DNA of 64,000 nt, from positions 79,349 to 143,348 of the forward strand of contig NZ_JOEV01000013.1 of NCBI RefSeq assembly GCF_000721105.1. The letters are read 5' to 3'. The stretch comes from Streptomyces cellulosae. GTDB lineage: Bacteria > Actinomycetota > Actinomycetes > Streptomycetales > Streptomycetaceae. A program made the position numbers and the translations under genes. The notes beneath the pieces were generated by a model, which saw only the letters and a list, made by a program, of their open reading frames with translations, searched no databases and was not told where the DNA came from. Below are positions 8,825 through 17,300 of the stretch, piece after piece (the stretch's first letter is position 1; each line of letters begins with the position of its first letter).

Positions 8825-10113
8825 CGGGACCGCCCCGTTCCGATCGCGGACGCCTTGGCCTGGATCCGTTCGAGGGCCGCCTTCGGCGACGAGACCCCCT
8901 TGGCCACCTTCTCGATCTCGGCATCGAGGACCGCTGAGATCTGCTTCCAGGTGGTCACGGTCGGGCCGGGCAGCGCGGTCTGGAGCTGGGACCGGAAGAC
9001 GGCCAGCGTCGGGTCCGACCTGAGCTTCCCCTCATTCCAGGCCGCCTGCACGGCGGGCAGGTCTCCGGACAGTTCGTGCCAGTCCTGCTGGACGTCGGGC
9101 TCGGAGAGCCACCGGATGAACTTCCAGGCGCCGTCGCGGTTCTTCGCCTTCTTGAACACCGTCCAGTGCCCTCCCCCGATGAAGCTGGCGTTGGACGTCG
9201 CTCCCTTCGGGAGCGTGGCGACCCCCACCTTGTCCTTGACGAAGTCCGCTCCGCCCGCCCCCTTCAGCAGGGCCGTTTCCCAGGGGCCCGAGATGAGTGC
9301 GGCCGTGGAACCGGCGACGAACTGCGGCTCGATCTCCCCCAGACTCACCGCCCCGTTGCGGGTCGAGGTCTTCGACGTGAAGAACGACTGGTAGAACTCC
9401 AGCCCCTCGAGCGCCTGGGGTGTGTCGAAGGTGAACTTGGTGCTGTTGTCGTTCATGAGACGCGCACCGGCCTGCCACATGAAGGGCAGGACGCCCTGCC
9501 AGCTCGCCGCCACGCCGGTGGGCAGCGCCAGGCCCCACTTCGCTCCCTGCTTCTGGAGGGCCTTGAGGAACGGGCCGTACTCCTTCCAGGTCTTCGGCGC
9601 GGAGACTCCGGCAGCCCGTGCCAGGTCCTTGCGGTAGAACAGGACGCGGGTGTCCACATACCAGGGGACGCCGTACGTGCCCCCGTCGTAGGTGGTGCTC
9701 TGAGCGGCGCCTCGGTAGAAGGACGAGGTGTCGACGAGACCGGCGGGCACTTGCTCGAGTCCGCCCGTCGAGGCGAAGTTCGTGAGGTCGGCGGATCCGA
9801 CGAGCGTGGCGTCCGGCGTGTCCTGGGAGGCGATCGCCGTTTCGACCTTCTTGGCGTAGTCCTGCCACGGGATGGCCGTGACCTTCACCTTCGCGTCCGG
9901 GTTGGCCTTCCGGAAGCGCGCGGCCAACTCGGGCAGGCGCTCACCCTCGGTGCCCATGGCCCAAACGTTGATCTCGCCCTTGGCAGGTGAGTCGCCGATG
10001 GGAGCACCCGTGGCGCCCCCACTGCCTTGTGTGCCGGACCGGCCGCAACCGGCCAGAACCAGTGTGGCGGCCAGACCGCCGATGAGTGCTTTCGACAAAT
10101 GTGAGGTGGACAT
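8821..10113 (-). CDS. ABC sugar-binding lipoprotein
   Basis: 430 residues from the ATG at 10113, chosen because GGAGAGGAG lies just upstream; an in-frame GTG at 10134 would put that site inside the gene. The signal peptide SKALIGGLAATLVLAGC ends in a lipobox (LAGC). The mature part is a family 1 extracellular solute-binding protein (EINVWAMGTEGERLPELAAR, AIPWQDYAKKVETAIASQDT). It is first in the operon binding protein-permease-permease-uidA and should capture the glucuronide at the membrane surface. The divergent TetR gene is 175 bp away. Confidence 0.93.
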   Translation of the reverse strand: MSTSHLSKALIGGLAATLVLAGCGRSGTQGSGGATGAPIGDSPAKGEINVWAMGTEGERLPELAARFRKANPDAKVKVTAIPWQDYAKKVETAIASQDTPDATLVGSADLTNFASTGGLEQVPAGLVDTSSFYRGAAQSTTYDGGTYGVPWYVDTRVLFYRKDLARAAGVSAPKTWKEYGPFLKALQKQGAKWGLALPTGVAASWQGVLPFMWQAGARLMNDNSTKFTFDTPQALEGLEFYQSFFTSKTSTRNGAVSLGEIEPQFVAGSTAALISGPWETALLKGAGGADFVKDKVGVATLPKGATSNASFIGGGHWTVFKKAKNRDGAWKFIRWLSEPDVQQDWHELSGDLPAVQAAWNEGKLRSDPTLAVFRSQLQTALPGPTVTTWKQISAVLDAEIEKVAKGVSSPKAALERIQAKASAIGTGRSR

Positions 10114-10288
10114 CCGTGTCCGTCTCCTCTCCACCCGGTGGATGCGTGAGCGGCTCTACCGCACGTCGTGGTGTGGGTCAGCGAGACCGTACAGCGAAAA
10201 CCGAACAGGTGCCATACTTTCGGCGAGGGTGATGATGGCGGATTATCGGCCGGACACCGCCCCGCACCGCCCGCTTAGGCTTGGGGGC

Positions 10289-10921
10289 ATGACCGAGAAG
10301 ACGGCGGCCCGTCCGGCCACTCGCCGAGGCCCGTATGCCAAGAGCGCACAGCGCAGGGCCGAGATCGTCGCCTCGGCGACCGCCGTGTTCGCGGCTCGCG
10401 GTTACCGTGGAGGGTCCCTGAGGGAGATCGCCAAGCAACTCGACCTCAGCCTGACCAGCGTCGTGCACCACTTTCCCAGCAAGAGCGCGCTCCTCGTGGC
10501 CGTCCTCGAGAACGCCGATTCCGCGAGCATCGACTCCTTCGAGGCGGACAGCCGGGGGAACGGCGTGGCCTACGCGGTCCTGCGGTACGTCCGCCGCAAC
10601 CTGGAAAGGCAGGAGATGCTGCGGCTCCTCGCCCTGATGGCCGCGGAGGCCTCGGCTCCCGACCACCCGGCGCACGAGTGGTTCCGTGACAGGTACGAGC
10701 GAGTCGTCACCGCTTTCACGACCGCGGTGCGCAGGGACCAGGAGTTGGGGCGTATCGCGAACCGGAGGCATCCCGAGCTGATCGCGGCGGCCCTTGTCGC
10801 GATGTGGGACGGCCTCCAACTCCAGTGGCTCATCGACCCGCGGCGTGATCTCCTGGCCGGGATGTCGGCCGGCTTGGAGGACCTGCTGGGCGATCCTGCC
10901 GTCGGTGACCGGCGCCCGTAG
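10289..10921 (+). CDS. TetR-family regulator of the glucuronide operon
   Basis: 210 residues from ATG 10289 (TTGGGGG upstream). The N-terminal HTH is typical: RAEIVASATAVFAARGYRGG, then SLREIAKQLDLSLTSVVHHF and SKSALLVAVLE. The C-terminal ligand domain includes an aromatic region (DGLQLQWLIDPRRDLLAG). It diverges from the binding-protein gene, which is the usual arrangement for a repressor relieved by the transported sugar. It is analogous in role, though not by detailed sequence comparison, to enterobacterial UidR. Confidence 0.9.
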   Translation: MTEKTAARPATRRGPYAKSAQRRAEIVASATAVFAARGYRGGSLREIAKQLDLSLTSVVHHFPSKSALLVAVLENADSASIDSFEADSRGNGVAYAVLRYVRRNLERQEMLRLLALMAAEASAPDHPAHEWFRDRYERVVTAFTTAVRRDQELGRIANRRHPELIAAALVAMWDGLQLQWLIDPRRDLLAGMSAGLEDLLGDPAVGDRRP

Positions 10922-10941
10922 CAACCAACCGTGCGGCCGGG

Positions 10942-11400
10942 TCACCAGCCTGTGGATGATCCAGGCGACCGTCTCGCCGGCCCTGGGTATCGCTGCGGTC
11001 GCTTTCTCGCCGAACTGGCCGGCGCCCGCACCGCGGTGGTCCCGGCGGGCTGGTCCGCGTCCCGGCCACCCTCATGGTCGCGGCGGCCTTCCCGGCCCTG
11101 CGTCGCGCCCGCCTCGCGGCGTCGCCCGACGAGGATCCGCGTACGGCTTCGGAGGGCGGCCCCATGGACCCGGCCGCGCCGACGGAGGGTTCGAGGCGCT
11201 GAAAACGCCGTGGCCGGCGGCCGGTTCGCGGGTGGCGGGTACGGAGGGCTGGGCGGCGGGAGGCGGTATGCGCTGGTGACGCACAGAGCCTGGTCGTCGA
11301 TGGCGTGCCGCTCCCCGTCCGGCAGGATCCGCACAGGGTTCCCGTGGGCCGCGTACTCCGCCTCCGCCGTGGCCGTCCGGTCACGCCGTGCCCGGCCCAT
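10942..11400 (-). CDS. Hypothetical protein, probably truncated or 3'-scrambled
   Basis: The ATG at 11398-11400 is preceded by TTGGAGTAA, a good ribosome-binding site. The first 45 or so codons have strong third-position GC and read like protein (AEYAAHGNPVRILPDGERHA, then IDDQALCVTSAYRLP). Later codons lose that bias and run opposite the MFS remnant. It may be a small real gene whose end has been replaced. Family not recognised. Confidence 0.3.
   Translation of the reverse strand: MGRARRDRTATAEAEYAAHGNPVRILPDGERHAIDDQALCVTSAYRLPPPSPPYPPPANRPPATAFSAPRTLRRRGRVHGAALRSRTRILVGRRREAGATQGREGRRDHEGGRDADQPAGTTAVRAPASSARKRPQRYPGPARRSPGSSTGW
10975..11202 (+). pseudogene. Decayed C-terminus of an MFS transporter
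   Basis: Two frames read in turn give a hydrophobic tail: RFLAELAGARTAVVPAG in one, then LVRVPATLMVAAAFPALRRA and a polar tail ending at TGA 11200-11202 in the next. This resembles the last helix and tail of EntS-like MFS exporters. A frameshift and the missing first ten or eleven helices make it a remnant. Confidence 0.4.
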
Positions 11401-11587
11401 TTACTCCAACAGACCGGCGCGACTGGGCACTTCACCAGGGACTTGCTCCGCCGCTCGCCGGCCACTGTGGTCCAGGCCGACCGGAAGCGTGCGCGAGACG
11501 CGCCCGTTGGTTCACGACAGGGTGGACCTCACGACGCGGTCGCTCGGTCCCTTCCGTCTACGGGGATCACACTCACGTGCAAGGTCA

Positions 11588-12823
11588 TCAGGCGACTGAC
11601 GCCTTTTCCGTAGGTTCCAGCTGTGTCCGCTGACCGTGCTGGTGGTGTTCGGCCCAGCGGACGGCGAGTGGCGCGGTGAGGCCCGTGAGTGCGAACAAGG
11701 CACCCACGACGAACCACCCGGGGCGGCCCCAGGTGATGCAGAGCGCGATGAGCAGACCGGGCCCGAAGGCCTCGGCGAGTCCCGCGCCCAGGCCGAACAC
11801 TCCCAGGTACTGACCGGTGGCATGTCGTGGGGCCAGAGCGAAGGACACCTCGAAGCCCGCGGCGGAGTGCCACAGCTCACCGACCGTGTGAATCACCACG
11901 GCGGTGATGAGCACCGTCGCGGCGACCCACGCCGACACCCCCGCTGACAGCGAGATCATCGAGCACGAGACGAGAAAGGCAACACCCGCTCGACGGTAGG
12001 CGAGTCCGCCGGCCGCAGGGGAATCGACACTGCGGCCGGCCCGCACCTGGAACGCGACGACGATGACGGTTCCCGTGAGCATGGTGCCCGAGATGAGCCA
12101 GTGCGGGGCGCTGGTGGCGCCGACCAGCCAGAGCGGAATGGCCACGGTGAGCACCTTGAACTGGATGGCCATGATGCCGTCGAGGACGGTGAGCAGCAGG
12201 TAGGGGCGGTCTCGCAGGGCGATCCAGCGAGGCCCGCCGGCGGCCGGGACGGGCGTGACCGGCGGGAGGAGAACCAGGAGCGTCGCGGAGACCACGAAGG
12301 CGATCGCGTTGCCGACGGCCATGAGCTGGTACGCGGTGAGGGTGCCCACTTGAACGACCCAGCCGGCTCCTAACGCGCCGAGGGAGATGCCGACGTTGGT
12401 CACGGCGCGAAGATAGGCCCGGAACTCCTGTGGCCGGTCCCCTCCGTAGTGCCTGATGAGCGGGGAGCGGGCGGCGGTGCCGGCCGCCTTGGCCCCGGCG
12501 GCCGCGCCGACCGCGAGCACGAACGGCCAGAAGCTGTCCACCAGCACGAAGCCCGCCGTGGCCAGTGCCTGGACGACGAGGGTGGCCGCGTAGACGCCAC
12601 GTGCTCCGTATCGGTCCGCGAGATGACCGACCGCGACGCCCAGGGCCAGCGCGACCAGGCCGGCGATTCCCAGCCCGAGCCCCACCTGGTCCGCCGGGAG
12701 ATGAACCGCCTCGGTGAAGTACAGCACCCCGGCAGTCAGATAGAGGCCGCTGCCGACGGTATAGACGAAGTTCGAGGCGGCGAGGACACGTTGTGGACCG
12801 GTTTCCGGCATCAAGCGGGGCAT
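11588..12823 (-). CDS. MFS transporter, 12 helices
   Basis: 411 residues from ATG 12823 (GTGGAGC upstream; the frame extends 23 codons further but only to a poor TTG). Helix pairs alternate with short loops; the loop 2-3 signature is VGHLADRYGARGVY. The start MPRLMPETGPQRVLAASNFV and overall layout fit the actinomycete drug-exporter-like MFS group. Neighbours on both sides are decayed genes, so context does not indicate the cargo. It has no obvious dedicated regulator. Confidence 0.88.
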   Translation of the reverse strand: MPRLMPETGPQRVLAASNFVYTVGSGLYLTAGVLYFTEAVHLPADQVGLGLGIAGLVALALGVAVGHLADRYGARGVYAATLVVQALATAGFVLVDSFWPFVLAVGAAAGAKAAGTAARSPLIRHYGGDRPQEFRAYLRAVTNVGISLGALGAGWVVQVGTLTAYQLMAVGNAIAFVVSATLLVLLPPVTPVPAAGGPRWIALRDRPYLLLTVLDGIMAIQFKVLTVAIPLWLVGATSAPHWLISGTMLTGTVIVVAFQVRAGRSVDSPAAGGLAYRRAGVAFLVSCSMISLSAGVSAWVAATVLITAVVIHTVGELWHSAAGFEVSFALAPRHATGQYLGVFGLGAGLAEAFGPGLLIALCITWGRPGWFVVGALFALTGLTAPLAVRWAEHHQHGQRTQLEPTEKASVA

Positions 12824-13082
12824 GACAAAGCTCCACGTCACAGGCAAAGGTAAGGACCCGTCAAGTTTGTTGGGTATTACTTCGGTTGGCAAGAGCGTTC
12901 GGTGGCCGACAGCGGCGCCCCCCCTGGGCCCCGGTGGCGGTCATCACTCACGCAGGCCGGAAGCCCCCACCTCGGGCAAGCGAACGGGCGCCCTCCAGCA
13001 CTGCCCTGGCGGCGCTCCAGGAAGCTCGCCATGGCCAACAGCAGCAGCACGGTGCCGGAGAACGCGCCGGCGCCAGATGCGG

Positions 13083-13196
13083 CTCATGGCCCACGACGTC
13101 ACCGGACACACCTTCGACGCCGGCCACGGCCTCGCAGAGGAAGTACCCGACGAGATGGCCGACGTCCTCCTGCCGTTCCTGGCCACGCACCAGTAA
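13083..13196 (+). pseudogene. C-terminal remnant of an alpha/beta hydrolase
   Basis: The frame ending at TAA 13194-13196 gives HDVTGHTFDAGHGLAEEVPD and then DVLLPFLATHQ. This is the catalytic-His strand and last helix typical of haloacetate-dehalogenase or epoxide-hydrolase-like enzymes. Nothing upstream continues the fold. Confidence 0.5.
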
Positions 13197-13349
13197 CCGC
13201 ACCCGGCCGCCGAGGCCGGCGATCCGAAGCGGCCCGGCACGGCGAGGGCACCCCGCGGCGGAAACGAACGACCTGGTTCGGCACAGCCACGGGGCTGCCC
13301 TCAGCAACTGTGCGGAAGACGCGTCGGCGCCCACCCTCAGGGCATCGCC

Positions 13350-13576
13350 TCGGCCATGACTCCACCACCCAGCAGATCGGCTCCGCCGTCGGTCTGGCGG
13401 TTCTGGTCGCCATCGCCATCGGCCATCGCCATCGCCGACTCCGGCCTCCGCACCGCGACCGGCCCCGACCTCTCCCCCTGCCTGCGCACCGCAGGCTTGA
13501 CCGCCGCCGCCCTCACCCCTCCTCGGCGCCGGAATCGCCCCGGCCCTGCGCCGCCCGGCCCCCAGCCGTCAGCGCC
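13350..13576 (+). pseudogene. C-terminal remnant of a DHA2-type MFS exporter
   Basis: The stretch TTQQIGSAVGLAVLVAIAI matches the penultimate-helix signature of DHA2 exporters (compare NTAQQIGGALGLAVLSTV in the intact gene at 49039-50568). The following last helix is recoverable only by shifting frame (LRTAGLTAAALT, then LLGAGIAPALRR-like). Decayed. Confidence 0.5.
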
Positions 13577-13627
13577 TGACCGCACGGTCGACCCGGCCGA
13601 GCTGAGCAAGCAAGTCCCCTCAGCAGA

Positions 13628-13662
13628 AGGGCTCCTGCGAGTCACGTCCTCGCAGGAGCCCT
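13628..13662 (-). terminator. sodF terminator hairpin
   Basis: A perfect 14-bp stem (13628-13641 with 13649-13662) and 7-nt loop lie about 70 bases beyond the sodF stop. It would end the sodF mRNA and any 3'UTR-derived RNA. Confidence 0.85.
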
Positions 13663-13729
13663 CTGTTGTGCTGCCTGCGCGTGAAGGTTGAGAAGACGAT
13701 CACGAGCAGGACATCTTGGAGTCAAGCCG
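13628..13729 (-). ncRNA. Candidate s-SodF small RNA from the sodF 3'UTR
   Basis: About 100 nt lie between the sodF stop codon and the end of its terminator. In S. coelicolor a roughly 90-nt RNA processed from this 3'UTR pairs with the leader and ribosome-binding site of sodN (Ni-SOD) mRNA. Here the strand complementary to the UTR, at 13711-13728, contains TTGGAGTCAAGCC: GGAG followed by the spacing expected before a start codon. That is what an anti-sodN segment should look like. Function is inferred by analogy; sodN is not in the window. The exact 5' processing site cannot be read from sequence. Confidence 0.62.
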
Positions 13730-14371
13730 TCACGGCGCGAGCAGCAGGCTGTCGCCGCGGTCCTTGGCGGCGGCGTAACGCCGGGCCACGTCCTGCCAGT
13801 TGACGACGGCCCACATCGCCTCGATGAAGTCGACCTTCTGGTTCTTGTACTGGAGGTAGAAGGCGTGCTCCCAGGCGTCGAAGACCAGGACCGGGGTCGA
13901 GCCCTGGCCGACGTTGCCCTGATGGTCGTAGACCTGCTCGACGATCAGGCGGCCGCTGAGCGGCTCGTAGGCGAGGACGCCCCAGCCGGATCCCTGGGTG
14001 GTGGCGGCAGCCTTGGTGAGCTGTGCCTTGAAGCCCGCGAACGAGCCGAACGACTCGGCGATGGCGTCCGCCAGCTCGCCCACGCCGTCCTTCTCCAGCG
14101 GCTCGCCGCCGCCGTCACCGGTCATGTTGTGCCAGTAGATGGAGTGGAGGATGTGACCGGAGAGGTGGAAGGCCAGGTTCTTCTCCAGACCGTTGATGGC
14201 GCCCCACGCCTCCTTCTCCCGCGCCTCCGCGAGCTGCTCCAGGGTGTCGTTCGCGCCCTTCACGTACGCCGCGTGGTGCTTGTCGTGGTGCAGCTCGATG
14301 ATCTGCGGGTTGATGACCGGTTCGAGCGCCGCGTAGTCGTACGGAAGCTCCGGGAGCGTGTAAACCGCCAT
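13730..14371 (-). CDS. sodF: Superoxide dismutase, Fe-type (SodF)
   Basis: 213 residues, starting [20 protein letters not shown]. Metal ligands sit in the usual places: His in [15 protein letters not shown], His in [14 protein letters not shown], and Asp/His in [19 protein letters not shown]. It converts superoxide to peroxide and oxygen in the cytoplasm. The start at 14371 is taken because it gives the standard N-terminus; an in-frame start three codons earlier is less likely. A Nur-type operator lies just upstream, so it should be repressed when nickel is plentiful, when Ni-SOD takes over. The 3'UTR probably yields a regulatory RNA. Confidence 0.95.
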   Translation of the reverse strand: MAVYTLPELPYDYAALEPVINPQIIELHHDKHHAAYVKGANDTLEQLAEAREKEAWGAINGLEKNLAFHLSGHILHSIYWHNMTGDGGGEPLEKDGVGELADAIAESFGSFAGFKAQLTKAAATTQGSGWGVLAYEPLSGRLIVEQVYDHQGNVGQGSTPVLVFDAWEHAFYLQYKNQKVDFIEAMWAVVNWQDVARRYAAAKDRGDSLLLAP

Positions 14372-14394
14372 GCCCAACACCCTTCAGCGTCTTA

Positions 14395-14411
14395 TTGCAA
14401 CAAGTATGCAA
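14395..14411. promoter_or_regulatory. Nur (nickel-responsive Fur-family) operator of sodF
   Basis: TTGCAA-CAAGT-ATGCAA matches the half-sites and 5-bp spacing reported for Nur boxes at Streptomyces sodF promoters. It lies 24 bp from the start codon, where a -10 or initiation region is expected, so binding would block transcription. Confidence 0.75.
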
Positions 14412-14781
14412 CTGCACGCTAGCAGCAAAACGGGGCTCCCCGCTGGGCGACGGGCATCGAGCGGAGCCGGCCACCGCCGACGCTGTGCGTGGACGCCGCC
14501 ACGGCTGGTTCAACGACCGGCCCGCCGCGGCGCGCGTCCGCGCCGGGACGTCACGACTGACTGTGGGAACGGCCGACCGAGGACGCCCTCCTCAGGCCGG
14601 ACATCACCCGCACGTGGACGGCCGCATCGGCTCCGTTCACGAGCTCAGGCGGCAGCAGTGGTTGTTCATCGCCCCGGGAGGCGGTTGGATCAGACCGGGG
14701 CGATGTTCACGACAACCGGAGGCACCCGATCCGGAGCCTGCTGCAAGGCGTACCGGGACGGTGGTTCCACAGGGGGGCGCG
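14412..14781. other. 370-bp gene-free stretch
   Basis: This stretch separates the sodF promoter from the TSUP gene. An open frame runs through part of it in front of the TSUP start but has no membrane or domain pattern. Nothing else recognisable. Confidence 0.5.
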
Positions 14782-15564
14782 GTGGGGTGGTCGACGGGAT
14801 TGCTCGGGTTCGCCGCCGGGCTCCTGATCTCGGTGGCCACCTCGCCCGCCGGAGTCTCCGGAGCGGTCTTCCTGCTGCCCGTACAGGTCAGCGTCCTGGG
14901 CGTGCCGAGCCCGGCGGTGACACCGACGAACCTGCTGTACAACGTCGTGGCCGGCCCCGGTGCCCTCCTGCGCCATTGGCGCGCCGGGCGTCTGGGAGGA
15001 CCGCTGACCCGCCTGCTCATCGCAGGTACCGTGCCCGGCGTCCTCATCGGTGCGGTGATCCGTGTCTTCGCCGTTCCGGGCCCACGGATCTTCCGCCTCC
15101 TCATAGCCGCTCTGCTGGTGCCGCTCGGCCTGTGGCTGGGGCTGCGGACCGTGCGCCCGGCGCCGGTCCGCGCCGCCCGCGCGCCATCGCCCAGCGCGAC
15201 GAGGTCACTCGCTCTGGCCGTCGGCGTCGCCGGGGGCATCTACGGGATCGGAGGCGGCTCCCTGCTCGGACCGGTCCTCGTCGGCCGCGGAGCACCGGTG
15301 GCCACCGTCGCGCCCGCCGCCCTCGCCTCCACGTTCGTGACGTCCGTCGTCGGCGCGGCCGCCTACGCGCTGCTCTCCCTGGCCGCCACAGGTGACCTCG
15401 CTCCCGACTGGTCGCTGGGCCTGTCCTGCGGGACCGGCGGCTTGGTCGGCGGCTACCTCGGCGCCCGTCTCCAGCCCCTCCTGCCCGAGACCGCGCTGCG
15501 GATCCTGCTGAGCACCCTCGCCACAGGCATCGGCGCGCTCTACGCGGTCCAGACCCTGCGCTGA
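14782..15564 (+). CDS. TSUP (TauE/SafE) family sulfite/anion exporter
   Basis: 260 residues from GTG 14782, chosen because AGGGGGG lies 7 bases upstream and the length then fits the family; GTG 14761 is an alternative. About eight helices form two repeats, each opening with a Gly/Pro-rich motif: SVATSPAGVSGAVFLLPVQV in the first and GVAGGIYGIGGGSLLGPVLV in the second. The family moves sulfite, sulfonates or organosulfur anions, or other small carboxylates. Neighbours do not point to a substrate. Confidence 0.88.
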   Translation: MGWSTGLLGFAAGLLISVATSPAGVSGAVFLLPVQVSVLGVPSPAVTPTNLLYNVVAGPGALLRHWRAGRLGGPLTRLLIAGTVPGVLIGAVIRVFAVPGPRIFRLLIAALLVPLGLWLGLRTVRPAPVRAARAPSPSATRSLALAVGVAGGIYGIGGGSLLGPVLVGRGAPVATVAPAALASTFVTSVVGAAAYALLSLAATGDLAPDWSLGLSCGTGGLVGGYLGARLQPLLPETALRILLSTLATGIGALYAVQTLR

Positions 15565-15850
15565 TCGCGCGTGGCTCAGCCGGCCTCCGCCACCTGCATA
15601 AAGCCGCGGTCCCCACCAGATACGTGATCACTCGAAGGCTACGGCGGAGTCCCTTACCGACGAGATGACGCTCCCCCCTCGGCCCGGGGCGGAGCATCAT
15701 CCCTGTGCGGCCAACCCCTCCCCCGTCACTCTCGCCGCCTTCATGGCCCTGGCAGGGTTCCTGAACCTGCGACCGGGACCGACGGGACGCGTACGGTCCG
15801 GGCATGGAACGCGGGAGCAGAGACGTGCGCTGACCACACGCCCGGGGTGA
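15565..15850. other. Gene-free stretch after the TSUP gene
   Basis: No coding signal found. Its last 30 bases resemble the sequence just downstream of the second GH32 remnant at 63750-63778, so they belong to a duplicated gene end. Confidence 0.4.
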
Positions 15851-16106
15851 TCACTTCCAGATGGATGCCAGTCGCCATGCCCGCAGGCGGGCGAGTTCGG
15901 CGGTGCCGTTTTCGGCGAAGACGTCGACGCCGGCGCCGGCGGGGTCGGGGAAAATCTGGTCGGTGAGGACGACTTGTTCGCCGCGTGCGTTCTCGGCGTA
16001 GACCTCGACGGACGAGGCGTCGACGAGGACATGCAGGCGCAGGGACTTGCCGTCGAGAGCCAGCGGGGCGTGTTCTGTGCTGGGGAAGGTGGGGTCGAAG
16101 TCGGTC
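15851..16106 (-). pseudogene. C-terminal remnant of a GH32 levanase/sucrose hydrolase
   Basis: The last 84 codons read as the GH32 C-terminal beta-sandwich: SLRLHVLVDASSVEVYAENA, then GEQVVLTDQIFP and AELARLRAWRLASIWK. The N-terminal beta-propeller with the catalytic Asp and Glu is absent; upstream sequence has no GH32 motifs. A shorter, independent copy of the same gene end occurs at 63779-63838. Confidence 0.72.
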
Positions 16107-16325
16107 GCGCCTCCGACGGAGCAGTCGGCGGCGCGTCCCGCGCGCGCCCGCTCAACCGCCCCACCACCACGGCCTTCGACGGTTGCCGGACGCCCACTTG
16201 CCTGGACGACGCCGAGGTCGCCACCATCCGATCGAGACGCCTTCTTGCGGCCTCGACACGGCCTCAACAAGGCCGTCGAGGACCCGACGAAGGCGTGCGC
16301 GACGATCTCACCGGTTCGGGAAACG

Positions 16326-16380
16326 GTCTCGAACCCGCCCGCAGCGGATTCCCCTTCCAGCGCACGGCGGCTCCACCCGC
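16326..16380. repeat. Dispersed repeat, copy A
   Basis: About 55 bp, sharing GGTCTCGAAC and a 19-base block (GCAGCGGATTCCCCTTCCA) in register with 54422-54476. Both copies lie beside sugar-hydrolase material and decayed sequence. Confidence 0.5.
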
Positions 16381-16594
16381 CCTCGGGACGGCCCCAGTGG
16401 CCGAGGCCGCAGGTGGGCCTGCTGTACGCGGGGGCCCAAACCCTGCGGTACGGGGAGCAGGGCCGAGGTGCTCCCGCACTGCGTCCGCGTGGCCGTCCGG
16501 GCCTGAGCAGTACCACCAGGTACGAGTGCCGTCGACGTGCTTCGACGACGGCAGCCGATCGGCGGATCCGGTGCCCCGCCCGAGCAGTTGTGGC

Positions 16595-17173
16595 TCAGCC
16601 GCGTGGTCCCGCGCCGTGCAGGAGCGTGTCGATGACGAGTGCGGCCAGTGCGTCCGGATCCGGTGCGGCAGGGTCCTGGTCCGCGCCGGGCTTGGTGAGG
16701 GCTTCGCTGAGGAGGGCGTAGTACACCTGCCGCGTCCACTCCAGGTCCGCGTCGGGCGCGAGCAGCCCCTCGCCCTGCGCGCGGGTCAGGAGTTCGACGG
16801 TGTGAGCGTCGATCTCGGCCCAGAGGGCGACTGCGGTGCTGGTGTGGGGCGTCGCGTGGCTGAGGGTGAAACGCCAGGCGCTCTTGACCCGCAGTACGTT
16901 CGCGGTCACCCGGTACAGCGCCACGAGCGCGGGAGCGGAGTCGGGCCGGGCTTCCTCGATGGCGTCGATGAGCTGCTGCTTCGCGGAGACGGCGAGCGCC
17001 TCCAACAGGGCCTGCCGGTTCGCGAACCGGCGGTGCACCGTGATCCTGGTCAGCCCCGCCGCCTCGGCGATCTGCTCCATGGAGGCGCCGGCATCCTCGG
17101 CGAGGACCCGCTCGGCCGCCTCCAGAATCGCGCGCACACTGCGCTCGGCATCTGCCCGCAGTGCTCGGCCCAT
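16595..17173 (-). CDS. TetR-family regulator
   Basis: 192 residues. The HTH is clear: VRAILEAAERVLAEDAGASM, then EQIAEAAGLTRITVHRRFAN and RQALLEALA. The ATG is preceded by GGGAGA. It diverges from the exported alpha/beta hydrolase gene, across an AT-richer regulatory block that is duplicated 3.4 kb away in front of an SDR gene. It therefore probably controls both promoters. The ligand is unknown, perhaps a hydrophobic ester or alcohol handled by the hydrolase/SDR cluster. Confidence 0.9.
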   Translation of the reverse strand: MGRALRADAERSVRAILEAAERVLAEDAGASMEQIAEAAGLTRITVHRRFANRQALLEALAVSAKQQLIDAIEEARPDSAPALVALYRVTANVLRVKSAWRFTLSHATPHTSTAVALWAEIDAHTVELLTRAQGEGLLAPDADLEWTRQVYYALLSEALTKPGADQDPAAPDPDALAALVIDTLLHGAGPRG

Positions 17174-17209
17174 GTCTGTCTCCCGTCTCGTTCCCTACGT
17201 GTCCCCTTG

Positions 17210-17300
17210 TAGAGGATACGTGAACGCTACCGGTATCCCGTTAACTGATTCTTCTATGTTGCTAATGTGTCTCTATCTGATACGTTGATGAAACCGATCA
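17210..17300 (+). promoter_or_regulatory. Promoter/operator block of the exported hydrolase, copy 1
   Basis: The block aligns gaplessly with 20602-20692 at about two thirds identity. Shared parts are TAGRGGATACGTNNACGCTAC at the 5' end, ATGTTGCT, and CTGATACRTTGATG. The likely core promoter is TTGCTA (17259-17264), a 16-bp spacer and TACGTT (17281-17286). The conserved upstream element is a candidate TetR site. Confidence 0.6.

Noticed and set aside
6994..10113. Missing ABC ATPase treated as a broken operon
   Set aside because: Streptomyces sugar importers usually share the MsiK ATPase encoded elsewhere, so its absence here and in the 58-62 kb operon is normal.
11588..12892. Longer MFS start at 12892
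   Set aside because: The extra 23 codons start with TTG without a ribosome-binding site and do not resemble an MFS N-terminus.
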